The position numbers and the translations under genes were made by a program. Below are positions 40,861-53,106 of a stretch of 64,000 bases of DNA, piece by piece; position 1 is the first letter of the stretch; each line of letters begins with the position of its first letter. This DNA is from Nelumbo lutea. Lineage: Eukaryota; Streptophyta; Magnoliopsida; Proteales; Nelumbonaceae. The notes beneath the pieces were generated by a model that was not told the origin of the DNA, did not search any database, and worked only from the letters and a program-made list of their open reading frames with translations. Location of the stretch: positions 42,316,222 through 42,380,221 of the forward strand of contig JAKGHH010000002.1 of the NCBI GenBank assembly GCA_022828595.1, read 5' to 3'.

Positions 40861-41350
40861 AACTTCATAATTTTTTTATAATAAACAAAAAAAAAGAAAT
40901 TCATTGATTGATAAAAGTACATCCAGGAGCTGATGAGAGGTCACTAACAACAAAAACATAAGATAAAAACAGAATATCAAAGACATGAATATACGAAATC
41001 ATTCCAAAGATTCCAACTCTAATAATGACCAAAGACCATTCTCAAGAGATTCCTTTGACACCCCCTCAAATTCAGGTAAAATTAAAATCAATTCCAAAAT
41101 TCTCTTTCCACTGGACAAAACAATTTGATCCCAATGCTTCAAATAGTCTTCAAAGATTCTTCTGTTTCTCTCCTTCAATATTTCCGAACAAATAGCAAAA
41201 GGAACATAGTTCCATGCAATTTTTGCTTTCCTATTCCTTTTCAAGAATAGGCCAACAAGAAAATATTTCTTTTGGAGATCTTAGATCCCAAATATCAAGA
41301 TTAAAAATGATGAAGAAGTACCTAAATGCACTTTGTTGAAATAATTTAGT
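40861..41350 (-). mobile_element. 5'-truncated minus-strand LINE tail
   Basis: T run and ttttttataataaac at about 40870 mark the 3' end. 40999-41244 encodes CSEILKERNRRIFEDYLKHW, the conserved block of LINE C-termini. 41245-41350 has no assignment. Target duplication not resolved. Confidence 0.7.
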
Positions 41351-41356
41351 TGTCGG

Positions 41357-41659
41357 TGTTAGGGTCTGTTTGGCTAGTTAAATCGTTTTTTATTTCTATT
41401 TTTTTACTTCTGTTATGTTTGTTATTGTACTCACTTGTAGCGGGGGCACAAGGGTCTTTTCCCTTGTTATTTCTGCCGCCCTATATATATTATAATAAAA
41501 GCTGGCGCCGCCAGTACTGTTACATTGCCAATCCCTTCTCTTCTCTTCTCCCTTCTCTCTTCTTCTTCTCTTCTCGTCTCCCTTCGCTCTGCGTCTTCTC
41601 TTCTCTTCTCTTCCTCTTATTTCTGGCCGGCCACACTATCAAGATGGTATCAGAGCAGG
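41357..41659 (+). repeat. 5' LTR and primer site of copia J
   Basis: LTR TGTTAGGGTC to ACACTATCA, with TATATATTATAATAAAAGC near 41483 as TATA/poly(A) region and a CT-rich stretch (ttctcttctc repeats, 41535-41625). The primer site follows after three bases. The exact LTR start (41351 or 41357) is uncertain because the other LTR is missing. Confidence 0.82.
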
Positions 41660-42213
41660 AATACTGACTGAGAGAACAGATCAAACAAACTTCACTGATC
41701 GAACAGATCGAACAGACTTCACTCTTCCAACTTGCTGAATCTGGGCAGAACAGAGATCTGAATCTGGACTGAGGAAAACAGATCTACAACTAGTACAGTC
41801 CTTCCTTTTTTCTCTTCCTTACCCTCCTTGGTCGCGTACCAAGTGAAAAAAACAAATGAATCTGGGCTGCTGAATGCTATCAGATCGTTATATCTCTGTT
41901 TTTTTTGGGATCGTGTGATCCTGTTCCTGTGTTAAGGACTGTAGGTCAAGGATGACCTGTTATCTCAATTATTTGGCTTGATTATAAGTGTTAAGGATCT
42001 CTCCTGCTGATTAATGTTCTTAGACATTCTGGAAGGCTGGTAGGTTGGGACTGTTAAACCGTAAAGGGCAATCTGCCGAATATTGCCCTTTTTGTCCTGA
42101 AATTGGTACTGTTTGTGCTCAGACTGATTTCAAACCCAAGTGTGTGGGTGTGGACTGAGTGAAGCATTTTTTTGTGGAGTAAGGAGGGGTCCTAAGTCCA
42201 GTGTTTGGGCTGA
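41660..42213 (+). other. Leader of copia J
   Basis: Non-coding, with repeated gatcgaacagat- and agatctgaatctgg-type words near its start. No gene seen. Confidence 0.6.
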
Positions 42214-43160
42214 TTGTCTGTTTTGACCATGTCGTCTGAGAATTCTGCTACTTCAAAGATTTCAGGGAGCCACAATGGAGTGAGTGGGGGAATGGATATG
42301 AGTTTTCCCATGGCTGTTATTCCCTTTGATGGTCTGAACTACCTTGAGTGGTTTAGGGGAATAAAACTCTACATCACTGCTAGGGGAAAAATAAGATATA
42401 CCAATGGGAGAGTGAAGGAACCGAAGTATGGAAGTGCTGAATATGATAGGTGGAACCAAGAGAATAGTATGGTGATGTCTTGGCTCTTGGTTTCCATGCT
42501 GCCACAAGTAAGGAAGACTTTTATGTGGGCTGAAACTGTTTGTGAGATATGGGAACAAGCGAAGTCCACTTATTCAGAGCAGAGACACTATGCCAAGATA
42601 TATCAACTACAAGCTGAATCCTCTACTTGCAAGCAGGGGGGAGGAGTCTCTCGATGTACTATTCTGATTTGACATCGATATGGAAAGAACTTGATCACTA
42701 TTAGAATGTGAATTGGAAGTGTGATGAAGATGCAAAGGCATATAAGTCACTTGTATCTCAGCAACGAGTTTTTGCCTTCCTCCTAGGGCTGAATCCTTCG
42801 TATGAGTCCATCAAGGTGCAAATCTTGGGTAGTAAAGACTTGCCATCAGTTCAGGAGGTGTATGCCTTGGTGCAGTCAGAAGAGAGTAGAAGTGTGATGA
42901 ATGGTGTAGAAGGGGAGTCAGTTGCCCTAGCTGTCCGGGGAAATTCAGATACAAATGTCGGAGGTGGTTTTAAAAAGGGTGACTCAAAAAAAAAACAGAT
43001 GATAAGAGCAAACTTTGGTGCATTCACTGCCAGAAGACACGACACACGAGAGACACATGTTGGGATATCCACGGAAAACCTAAATGGGCACAGGATTTGG
43101 GTAAGAAGTCAACACCTGATCAGGGCAAGAAACCAGGCCAGCAAAATCAAAAAGGTATAA
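42214..43160 (+). pseudogene. Copia J gag, three frame breaks
   Basis: 42214-42672 encodes the gag domain (AVIPFDGLNYLEWFRGIKLY, NQENSMVMSWLL). The more likely start is the Met at 42229 (MSSENS). A shift near 42638 in a G run, TAG at about 42702, then 42708-43160 continues (VFAFLLGLNPSYESIKVQIL) until a shift in an A run at 42987. The knuckle can be read only in another frame (CIHCQKTRHTRETC). Confidence 0.88.
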
Positions 43161-43926
43161 CTCAACTAATATGGCGTTGACAGAGACTAGTCCTTTGGTA
43201 ACTCAGGAGAGGCATCCCAGTTCTGACCCCAAGGAAGAAATTATCAACTCCTTTCGTGAACATTTGGAATTGTAAGGTAGGACTCTTCGTCAGATAGATT
43301 CTGGTCCTACTCCCTCTACCTCTTTTGCATCTACATCAGGTAATGCTGCCACTGCCTTCCATGTGTCATCTCATACCATTGATTCTCCTTGGGTTATTGA
43401 CTCCGGAGCCTCAAACCACATGACCGGTAAGTCAAATTTATTTCAGACATATAACCTCTCTGAGAGAGATGAGGTGAGACTATCTGATGGTTCTTTTTCT
43501 ACCATAGCTGGCCGAGGTGCCATACCTCTCCCACTTGGCCTTACCCTTCCTAATGTACTGCATGTTCTGAAATCACCTATTAATTTGTTGTCCATTAGTA
43601 GTCTAACTCACTCCTTGAACTGCTCAGTCACTTTTTTTCCGTCTTCATGTGTGTTTCAGGATTTGGCCTCGGAGAAGACGATTGGTAGAGGAAGCATGGT
43701 GGATGGTCTCTATGTGTTGGAGAATAAAGTTGGTATTGTGGCTACAGAGTCCATGAGTTTGTCAAGTGAAAGTCAAGCCTATTTATGGCATAGTCGTCTA
43801 GGTCATTTTTCTTTTGAGTTGTTAAAAGTTATGTTTCCAAAGTTGTTTGAGTCCTTGTCAATGAGTCAGTTACAGTGTCAAACTTGTCAATTGAGTAAGC
43901 ATTGTAGAAGTTCTTTACCTTTGTGA
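43161..43926 (+). pseudogene. Copia J protease and pre-integrase region
   Basis: 43363-43926 is open: PWVIDSGASNHMTGKSN (protease site), LHVLKSPINLLSISSL, LWHSRLGHFSFELL and CQTCQLSKHC (HHCC). It ends at TGA 43924. In A and C the frame breaks away right after the NLLS residues of this region. Confidence 0.9.
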
Positions 43927-44700
43927 AATAAAAGATCTGAATTTCCATTTCATTTTGTTTATTCTGATGTTTGGAGCCATGTTACTCTACCCACTGAGGC
44001 TGGATATAAGTACTTCATTACCTGGATTGATGATTATTCTAGATACACCTGGGTTTACCGTATGCAATCTCGAGATGAAGCGCCAAAAATTGAGAAAGAC
44101 TTTCAACACAAGGTGTTCACTCAGTTCCAAACTGAAGTCCATACCCTCCAGTCGGACAATGTGAAGAAATACTTCCATAGTGATCTCCCAGAGTTTTTTG
44201 CTTCGAGTGGGTCACTTCAGCGAAGCTCTTGTGCCAGGACACCACAACAAAATGGTGTTGCTGAACGAAAGAACCGTTACCTTCTCGAAGTATCTCGTGG
44301 CTTATTAATTCATGTGAATGTGCCAAAACGTTTTTGGATGGATGCAGTTTTGTGTACTACATACATCATCAATTGTATGCCATCTCGGTTACTAAAGTAT
44401 AAGGCCCCACATCAGCTTTTGTTTCCTACAACTCCGTTGTCCACCATTCCAATGCGTGTTTTCGGGTGTCGTTGCTTTGTCCATAACTTGTCCCCTACTC
44501 GAGGTAAGCTTGATCCTCGGGCTATTCCTTGTGTTTTTCTTGGTTACCCTTTATCTAGAAAGGGGTATCGCTGCTATGATCCTACCTCTCGCAAGTACTA
44601 TGTCTCCATTGATGTATCTTTCTTTGAGACTCAACCATTTTTCTCAGTTTCTCCTCAGGGGAGAGTAGGGTTGAGGAAAAACAGGCGACTCAAACTCAAC
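43927..44700 (+). pseudogene. Copia J integrase
   Basis: Catalytic residues in YSDVW (about 43960, other frame), LQSDNVKKYF and NGVAERKNRY; the open part is 44062-44877. End region [20 protein letters not shown] and SVSPQG, after which the frame shifts. The fullest integrase of the A/C/J lineage in the window. Confidence 0.87.
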
Positions 44701-45954
44701 TACCTCCTTTACCCGATCCTCCTTCATTCCGGATTTTTCATCGTCACCATAAAAGCCAACAGAGTTCAAGAGCCGTGGAACCTGACACCATGCAACCAAC
44801 ATCATCGGATTCACCAAAGACAGATCCGTCTCATCAGCCAGGTACACTTGCTCCTATTGATATGTCTATTCCTTTAAATGTTGATTCACCTGTCATCAAT
44901 GATCTTGATATTCCTATTGCTAAGAGAAAGGGTGTTGGGTCTTGTAACACTAATCATCCTATCTCTAAATTTTGTGTCCTATGATTATGTTTCACATTCA
45001 TTCCGTGCATCCTCTCTTTGTGGACAGTGTCCCCATCCCTAAGAATGTGGCAGAGTTTTGTCTAAACCTGAATAGACAAATGCAGTGCAGGAAGAAAATG
45101 ATGCATTACACAAAAATGGCACTTGGGAGTTGGTGGACCTTCTTGAAGGGAAGAACCAGTGGGTTGCAAGTGGGTGTTCACAGTGAAACACAAGGCTGAT
45201 GGAACTGTTGAAAGGTACAAGGCTAGACTGGTAGCAAGAGGTTTTACATAGGTATATGGAGTGGACTATGCAGAGACTTTTGCTCCAGTAGCCAAGATTA
45301 ACTCTATCTGGATCCTTCTTTCATTGGCAGCAAATCTTGACTGGGAACTTCACCAATTGGACACCAAAAATGCTTTCTTGAATGGTGACTTGGAAGAGGA
45401 AGTGTACATGACCCAACCTTCAGGTTTCTGTGCCAAAGGCAGTGATCAAAAGGTGTGCAGGTTAAAAAAATCTTTTTATGGGTTGAAACAATCACCTCGG
45501 GCTTGGTTTAGTAAGTTCCATTTAGCAATTCAACAGATGGGCTTCAAACAATGCCTGTCAAATCACACTCTATTTGTGAAAAGAGGTGAAGGGAAAATTG
45601 CAGATCTAATTGTGTATGTGGATGACATAGTGATCACAGGAGATTGGGAGGCTGAAATACAGAGACTAAAAAAATTCTTAGCCACTCAATTTGAGGTGAA
45701 AGATCTAGGCCCCTTACGTTATTTCCTTGGAATTGAAGTTGCCCGCTCTCACAAGGGCATCTTTATTTCCCAACGGAAATATGTACTAGATCTACTAGAA
45801 GATACAGGCAAGTTGGGGGTAAAACCAATTGACTCACCAATTGAATCTAATCATCATCTGAGAGACAGTCGGGGAGAGTTTTTGAAAGATGTGAAGAAGT
45901 TCTAGAGACTCGGGAGACTTTTGTATTTTTCGTCTATGATCAGGCCTGATATTG
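44701..45954 (+). pseudogene. Copia J linker and reverse transcriptase, cut by gap
   Basis: 44775-44984 is the linker (INDLDIPIAKRKGVGSC). 44990-45250 is the RT start in broken frames, with a TAG near 45249. 45261-45905 is open [49 protein letters not shown] and [20 protein letters not shown]. It ends in TAG at 45903 and then the gap. Confidence 0.88.
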
Positions 45955-46054
45955 NNNNNNNNNNNNNNNNNNNNNNNNNNNNNNNNNNNNNNNNNNNNNN
46001 NNNNNNNNNNNNNNNNNNNNNNNNNNNNNNNNNNNNNNNNNNNNNNNNNNNNNN
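45955..46054. other. Assembly gap, 100 N
   Basis: Exactly 100 N, the usual placeholder for a gap of unknown size. Left is the RT of J (A/C lineage), right is the middle of gag of I (B lineage): the ends belong to different elements, so several kb are likely missing. Confidence 0.97.
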
Positions 46055-46918
46055 TCGAGACAAACAGAGTGTTTGAGTTTCTAGCAGGACTGAATTCAAA
46101 ATATGATATTGTGAGGCGGCAGATTTTGACCAGAGATAGTGTGACCCTCTCTCAGGCATACTCCTTAGTGCATAGTGAAGAGACCAGGAGGAAAGTCATG
46201 ATGCAACCTCAGCCACTTACACCGGCCTTGGTAGCTGTCAAACACAAAACAGGGGGTGAGTCAGAGAGAGACAAAAAGAAGGAAGATAAAAGGGATGTGG
46301 TGTGTGAGCATTGCAAGAAACCTAAACACACAAAAGAAACATGTTGGAAGTTGCATCCACATTTGGTCCCGGCAAAGTTGACAAATAAAAAGGGTAATGC
46401 TCATGTGGCTATGACTACGGATTCGGCATCCTCATCTGGCACAAGAGGCACACCATTAGAGACCTTAGCTGCAGTTCGGGCTGCTCTAATACAGTTGGAA
46501 AAGGAAGTTGGCAGTTCGGCTCAGTCACTTCAATCATCATCAGCCCCTGCCACATCGGCCTTTGCACACTCAGGTACTCGAGCCTCAACCTACCATGCCT
46601 CCGCTCCAGGTACTACTGAACCCTATTGGGTAATAGATTCAGGTGCATCCGACCATATGACTAGTTTGCCCTCTTTGTTTACTACTTATCACTTATCTTT
46701 TGGTAGGGATAAAGTATCTATAGCTGATGGCTCTCTTGTCCCTATTTCTAGCAAGGGTGACATCAAACTATCGGATACTATCTCCTTGTCTTTTGTCTTG
46801 CATGTTCCTAAACTTGATACTAACCTCCTTTCTGTTAGTAGTATTACTAAACATATGAACTGCTCAGTAACTTTCTTCCCGAACCGATGTGTTTTTCAGG
46901 ACCTGGAACGAAAAAGGT
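46055..46918 (+). pseudogene. Copia I gag C-terminus and protease
   Basis: Open from the gap: VFEFLAGLNSKYDIVRRQIL, knuckle CEHCKKPKHTKETC, protease [12 protein letters not shown], then [19 protein letters not shown]. It ends at a shift near 46913, where one base is missing compared with B. It keeps CGA where B has the 6077 stop. Confidence 0.9.
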
Positions 46919-48278
46919 GATTGGGACTGGCCGTAAGACGAATGGGATCTATCTGCTCGGGGTGAGTTCTCGTCGGGAGAGTCAGGGGATAAGAAGTTAC
47001 TTGTTTCTCAAGTTGTGAGTCCGGTTATGCTTTGGCATAACCGATTGGGTCATTTGTCTTTTCGGTCCTTAAAGAGTCAGTTTCCTACTTTGTTTGAGTA
47101 TGTTGAGTCATCTCAGTTGAAATGTGAAAATTGTGAGTTTGCTAAACATTGTAGAAACTCTTATTCATTGAGTGAAGTAATAGTTCTTTTGATATTGTGC
47201 ATACTGATGTTTGGGGGCCATATCACATTCCTTCTATGGGTGGGTACAGATATTTTTTGTTATTTGTTGATGACCACACCTAGTTTTCTTGGGTTAATCT
47301 TATGCGTTCACGAGATGAGGTGCCTACCCTGACCCAAAACTTCCACCAAATGATCCTAACCCAATTTGATGCCAGGATCAAAGTTCTTAGATCTAATAAT
47401 GCAAAGGAATACTTTGCTAAGCCATTGGCATTGTACCTCCTTAATCATGGGGTTATCCACCAGAGCACTTGCCCTCATACACCTCGGCAGAATGGGGTTG
47501 CAGAAAGGAAGAATAGGCACATCTTGGAGGTGGTTAGAAGTATTATATTTACCTCCAATGTCCATATTCGCTTCTGGGGTGATGCTATACTTACGGCAGT
47601 ATATCTTATTAATCGGGTTCCTTCCCGAGTTCTTGATATGAAACCTTCTTTTTCCCTTCTATACCCCAATGAGGAGTTGTTTACTATTCCCCTCAAAACA
47701 TTTGATTGTACCTGTTTTGTTCAACTTCTCAGTCCCCATCACTCCAAGTTTGAACCCAAGGCTTCCAAATGCATCTTTCTTGGCTATGCACAAACTCAAA
47801 AGGGTTATTGCTGCTATGATCCTGTTTCAGGGAAGAAGTTTGTATCAACGGATGTCACTTTCTTTGAGGAGACACCCTACTATTCTAGGGTCTCTCCTTA
47901 GGGGGAGAGTAGTGAGCGTGGAGATTTGGGTCCTTTTCTTCAGAGGGAGTGCAGTGAGGGCAGGGTTAATACTCTTGGGGTTGTTCCCATACCTATTCTA
48001 GTGGATGATGAGGGCTGCAGTAGCGAGGGTGGTCAGGGGGATCGGGAGTTGAGAGTCTATCACAGGCGATGCAGGCAGGTTGATCCCAGTCATCAGCAGT
48101 CTCGACCAACTCCAACCTCTTCTGCGGCTCCAAGTCCAGATATTACAGTCCAGGGCCCAAAAAGACTCCTTCCATTGTTGCTACCTCACCCCCTGCAGAC
48201 GACCTTGACCTTCCCATTGCCATCCGTAAAGGAAAACGGCATTGTACCACATCTACAACCCACTGCATCTCCCAGTTC
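46919..48278 (+). pseudogene. Copia I integrase and linker, broken
   Basis: 47015-47332 has the HHCC region ([22 protein letters not shown]) and a shift at 47170. A TAG lies at about 47280. 47302-47901 has the integrase core with RSNNAKEYF, so the second catalytic Asp is replaced by Asn, and NGVAERKNRH. The linker after 47901 contains stops. Confidence 0.9.
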
Positions 48279-49901
48279 TTGTCCTATGATCACCTATCTC
48301 CCTCCTACAGGTCCTATCTCACTTCCGTTGCCAATGTCCCTATTCCAAGAACAGTGCAAGAAGCTCTATTAGCCCCGGAGTGGAGAGGTGCAATGCAAGT
48401 TGAAATGGATGCCCTGTTGAAAAATAATACCTGGGAGCTAGTTGACTTGCCCAAAGGAAAGAAACCAGTTGGATGCAGATGGATATTTACTGTGAAGCAA
48501 AATGCGGATGGTTCCATTGAGAGGTACAGAGCTCGGCTAGTTGCAAAAGGGTTCACTCAGACTTATGGTATAGATTACTTGGAGACATTTGCCCCGGTAG
48601 CCAAGATGAGCACCATTCGGGTTCTATTATCTCTTGCAGCAAGCTACACTTGGCCTTTGTACCAAATGGATGTTAAAAATGCCTTCCTAAATGGGGACTT
48701 GCAGGAAGAGGTTTAGATGTAGTTGCATCCTGGATTCTATGATACAGAGGCAGGTAAGAAGGTCTGCCGGCTCAATAAGGCATTGTATGGTTTGAAGCAG
48801 TCACCTAGAGCTTGGTTCGACAGATTCAGACTAGCCCTTGGGAAGTTCGGTTATGTACAGGTCCAGTCAGTTCATACACTGTTCATCAAGAGGGTGGAGT
48901 CCTCACTAACACTACTTGCAATGTATGTTGATGATATTGTGGTGACGGGAAATGACAACCATGAGATTGAGTCCCTCAAACTGCTCCTTCATCAAGAGTT
49001 TGAGGTGAAAGATCTGGGTACACTACGGTATTTTTTGGGTATTGAGGTTTCTAGATCTAAATTGGGGATCTTTGTCTCTCAGAGGAAATATGTTCTAGAT
49101 CTGTTGGTTGAAACTGGAAAGTTAGGTGTCAAACCTGCAGATACACCCATTGAACAGAACCACAGGATTAGTGCAGAGAGTGGGGAGCTGCTTGAAGACA
49201 AAGTTATGTTTCAGCGGTTAGTGGGAAAGCTCCTATATCTATGCCTCGCTCGGCCAGATACCAGTTATGCAATTAGTGTTGTCAGTCAGTACATGCATTC
49301 TCCTAGAACCACGCACCTTCTAGCAACAGAAAGAATACTAGCATACTTGAAGAGATGCTTGGGTAGAGGTATATTGGTCAAGAACAATGACCACATGAAG
49401 GTGGAAGTCTATACGGATGTCGATTGGGATGGGAGTGTTGATGACAGAAAGTCTACCTCTGGATATTGTGCTCTTGTGGGAGGTAACCTGGTCTCTTGGA
49501 GAAGTAAGAAACAAAGTGTTGTCTCCCGATCTAGTGCTAAAGCTGAGTACAGGTCAATGGCTAACGGAGTGGCTGAAATTCTTTGGCTGAGATCACTACT
49601 TGAGGAGTTGGGTATTGAGTATGAGAAGCCCCTGATGTCGTATTGTGATAATCAAGCGGCTATTTATATAGCACACAACCGGGTGCAGCATGACAGAATT
49701 AAACATATTGAAGATGATCGACACTTTGTACGAGAGAAAGTCTCATTACAACAAGTGTGTCTCCCATACATCACTTCCAACATGCAGCTAGCAGATATCC
49801 TCACCAAAGTTGTACCACGGAAGAAGCTAGAGGCGGACCTATCCAAGTTGGGAATGATAAACATTTATTCCCAACTTGAGGGGGAGTGTAGAGAACACTG
49901 A
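48279..49901 (+). pseudogene. Copia I reverse transcriptase and RNase H
   Basis: 48279-48716 is the RT start ([30 protein letters not shown]), ended by TAG at 48714 and another TAG at 48720. 48723-49901 continues RT ([21 protein letters not shown]) and RNase H, where conserved residues are changed (YTDVDWDGSVDD, SSAKAEYRSM, where relatives have [10 protein letters not shown]). The loss of the RNase H Glu suggests that enzyme is dead. Confidence 0.92.
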
Positions 49902-50229
49902 TTGGGCCCCACAGCTACAGTCCCACTGTGTTTGTAGGGTAGAAGGTGTTCTAGTCTTCCTAGGGTTAGCTATTGGTCATTTAGTTGTTTCAGTTGTTAT
50001 TTATTTCAGTCTTATTTTTGCTCTGTTTGTTATGTAAAGACTAAGGGCAGATCTGTCCTTTCCATGTAATGAGCATAACCTATAAATATTAATTAAAGTG
50101 GCGGCGGCAGATCATCAAGCTTCTGCTCCTCCTTTTCAACTATTGTGTCTACTACTTCTCCTTTTCTTCTTACTGTCGAACCCGAAATCCCTTAGGGTTC
50201 AAGACTGATAACAGTCCTGAACTTCTACT
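49887..50229 (+). repeat. 3' LTR of copia I
   Basis: Follows the gagggggag tract. It is closer to the solo LTR at 32077-32445 than to the LTRs of B. Followed by TAACA at 50230-50234, whose partner would be in the gap. Confidence 0.92.
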
Positions 50230-50234
50230 TAACA

Positions 50235-50536
50235 TAATACGACTAACTGACATTGTTAGTTAGGCATATCTAATGGACTCTATTCTCTTAAATCTTGACT
50301 CTATGTGACTGATATTCGGCCATACTTTTCATATTGATACCTAGCAGCTACAATCTGTTCCCCCACAAATTTCTCATCACTCGGTTCCTTTTCACTCTTT
50401 GAGGAGGTGGCTACAATTGCATAGCCACCTTTCCCACTCCCATTCTTTTTGTCATTATTCCCATTCTTGAACCTAGCAAGCATGAACTCTAGAAGTAGCT
50501 TCCAATAGGTATCCTTGGTGTGTTTGGGCTTCTTAC
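50235..50536 (-). pseudogene. Copia G gag, part left of LINE F
   Basis: Minus-strand [17 protein letters not shown] (knuckle, last Cys changed to Tyr) and a Lys/Gly/Ser tail, then a frame to 50301. It continues the gag that breaks off at 61387. It ends against the LTR of I. Confidence 0.85.
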
Positions 50537-50554
50537 AATATTGACACACAACAT

Positions 50555-51719
50555 ACACCAATTAATATGGTAATAGAGCATTCCTTTTAATGTTGTTGGA
50601 GGACAAAGAAAGGGTTCGTGGAGATGGATCCAACTAGAAAAGCACTTTCAGAACATACGGTAGTCAATCTTATATCAACATAAAGGAGAGAAGGGCATTA
50701 GAATTGAAGTAGAAAATAGGCTAGAGCTTCAGAAACTTAAGATGATACCAACTAGAAAGATGTTGAAACATGGTAAGGGAAGAAAAAACACTGGTTGTAG
50801 GCAATTTATATTGGCCTTTCTTCTGCTCCTCATTTTTTCCGTAGTTAAAAATTCGACAATGATTAGTTTAGAACAACTTAACTCTGTTTATTTTGTCCCA
50901 ATAGAAATGCTGGATTTATCATCTATCATCACTTTGGATGCCATCTGTTAGAGGACAGGTTGAGTGTTACATAGACTCTTGAATTCTTCCATCATGGACA
51001 TATTGTACACCTATAAAGTGATAATTGGTAAACTAAAATCTTGATACATCGTGAAGACATTCGGACCAGAAGAGTTCTGAAGATGGAGCTCAGACCAACA
51101 AGGAGATGGAGAAGAGTTCTAAAAATTGAGTCAAAAACGTTTGTCTTAGAAGAAGCTTGGACAAGAAGGGGAACTGCCCTAAAGATAGTGGAATTGTGAA
51201 AAGCCTCGTAGGTTCTCATTGGGAGAGGAATTTCCTGGTTTCAGAGATTCCTAGAGGGAGCTAAGAGAACAATACAAACAAGAGAATGGACATGAAATCT
51301 TGTGGAAGAGGGAAGAAGACACTCTGCTGAAAGAAAAGAAAATAGGAAAGGAAGATTCGTTGGTGTCTATGTATTATGGAGAGGGTCTAAAGCAGTTCAC
51401 TTGTTTCCCTGAAGGAAGAGAAGGTTCGGGTTGGGATAAAATAACACAAGCAATGTAGGAGTTCCTGGTGTTAGTGAATGAAAGAGAGAGAGTTCTTTAA
51501 TCAAAAAGGAGGAGAGTCAAAAAGAGTCTGAAGAGGAGGAAGAAACTAAGGAAACGAATACTAGTACAGGTAAAGAGATTCATATTGGTGCACAGTTAGG
51601 GTCAATGAGGCTGTGGATCAATAGAACCAAGAAAGGTTGGGAGAACAAATTAGTGATTTTGAGGAATAAGTTGCAGATAGGAAAATCTGGGAGAAGAAAT
51701 TCAACAAGCTTTAAAGCTC
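50555..51719 (+). other. LINE F 5' region
   Basis: Probably the 5' UTR and beginning of ORF1. Purine-rich, with short frames only (50742-50951 has a hydrophobic stretch, doubtful). From about 51480 the text is Glu/Lys-rich in all forward frames. No promoter can be pointed out. Confidence 0.45.
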
Positions 51720-52518
51720 TCAGAACTGATGTAGATCATCCCTATTGATGAACAGAAGGCTATGGTATCTCTTCGAAACCCCTGGCTCGATTTTGAAGCT
51801 GTGTTGGCAATAAAAAAATGTCTGGTGGTGGCAGGAAGATGGTCCCCAAGTTGCAATTAGGAAGTTGTAGAATCAACGAGTTGTGTTGAGATGAGGATTC
51901 AAGGGTTGCCTTTTCATCTATGGTCGGGTGAGACTTTCAACAGAGTAGCAAAGTTGTGTGGAAGGGAACTTTTGACAGTGGATGCTTCAGACCTTCGAAC
52001 AACACCTATCAAGGTGAATAGAGCAAAGCCAGAACTAATCCCAAGATCTATAGAAGTGTTCTTATGGTCTGATGTTCAAAACTTAGATTGCAACCTCTGT
52101 GGAAGCATGGTGGTGGAAGGAAGGGCTGAGGAAGATGAAGCTGACATGACCAAGAGCTGGTATCGAGGCAACCTTAAAGAAAGAAGAGAACAGAGGAAGT
52201 TGGAAATTTTAACAAATAAGGAAATTGAAAAGGCTGAGAATTGGAAAGGAAGTCCAAGTTACTTTTGAGTTTGGCAAGTTGGAGCAACAAGGAAAAGGAT
52301 CAACGGCTATCTTTAAGACTTTTGCAAGGCAGTAAAGTGTTCAAAAGAGAAAGGTGTGACAAATTCAAAATTGAACAAAAGGCTTGGGGTGGGGACAAAT
52401 GTGAGGAAAGGAGAGGAAAAACTTGGTGGGCCTTCAAATGGCTTGGCCTACTCACTAAGCGCTTTAAGTGAACACAAGACTCAGGAAATTGTCGGGGTAT
52501 TATTGGACCCGAAAGGCT
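51720..52518 (+). pseudogene. LINE F ORF1 (DUF4283-like) remnant
   Basis: 51891-52268 is open: MRIQGLPFHLWSGETFNRVA, KLCGRELLTVDASDLRTTPI, VNRAKPELIPRSIEVFLWSD. The xVxGLPxHLW pattern followed by a hydrophobic/aspartate stretch is typical of the second half of DUF4283 proteins in plant LINE ORF1, which bind the element RNA. Upstream (51760-51890) the same protein can be read with a stop at 51866. 52241-52471 is a Lys/Arg-rich continuation in another frame. Confidence 0.72.
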
Positions 52519-53106
52519 TGGCCCATTAGCTTCACACCCGAAGACAAACAAATTAAAGGTGAAGCCAAAGTGATCGCATGACTAGTGAAAGAAGAGGACC
52601 TTAGGGAACCATTGTACAGGTGTATCATTGTCCCAATACAAGGGTACAGTGGCAAACTTGAAGACGGATTCTCAGTTGAGGCTTGCTTGGATGTTGAGAC
52701 TGGTTTTCTACTCTACTAGTCCAGAGAAGCCCAATCCAGTGTACAATCGAGAGAAAGATAGGGACGACATGTTGGATTCAGGTTGGGTAAGTTTGGAGGA
52801 GAATACAGGAGAGGAGAGCACTGAAGTTTCTAGTTACGACAGTATTCAAAGAAAGTGTCAATCATGACTTGGAGAAGTAGAAGAGCAATTGAGAGCTGTT
52901 CAATGAAGAACTCTCTACCACACAACCAAGGCTATCAGTCCAGTCTAAGAAAGATGAAGGAAGATCAGGATCCACTTTGAAGGAAGTGATATCCAAAACA
53001 GAGAACAGAGGGGAACTGTGTTCAAAGCAAGTCCAAGTACAAGGTGCTACAAGGGATTGTGAAGTCAACCCAGAACGATCTGGTAGAACAACAAACTGCC
53101 CTTTTC
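52519..53106 (+). mobile_element. LINE F: ORF1 tail, right copy
   Basis: Pairs with 1-598. 52628-52867 is a polar frame. It lacks the fold-back of the left copy and has 17 unrelated bases there (52659-52675 or so). It ends at CCAAG (53107-53111), the target of copia C. Confidence 0.7.

Larger units (their letters stand above)
41357..45954 (+). mobile_element. Ty1/copia element J, cut by the assembly gap
   Basis: 5' LTR about 41357-41641, primer site TGGTATCAGAGCAGG at 41645-41659, leader to 42213, then gag, protease, integrase and RT until the N run. It belongs to the same lineage as A and C by gag (GLNYLEWFRGIKLYI) but keeps the integrase they have lost. There are several shifts and stops. 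The 3' half of RNase H and the 3' LTR are in or beyond the gap. Confidence 0.9.
46055..50229 (+). mobile_element. Ty1/copia element I (B family), 5' end in the gap
   Basis: Starts within gag and runs through protease, integrase, RT and RNase H to a 3' LTR (49887-50229, TGTAGAGAAC to CTTCTACT). It is collinear with B from about 5265 onward. Carries frameshifts after protease and in integrase and several stops in pol. Confidence 0.93.

Noticed and set aside
41357..41659. A promoter of a host gene with a CT-rich 5' UTR
   Set aside because: It is followed by a tRNA-Met primer site and copia gag, so it is an LTR.
50742..50951. Short membrane protein (hydrophobic stretch in 69 codons)
   Set aside because: Lies in the 5' region of LINE F without start context or homologous frame in another copy.
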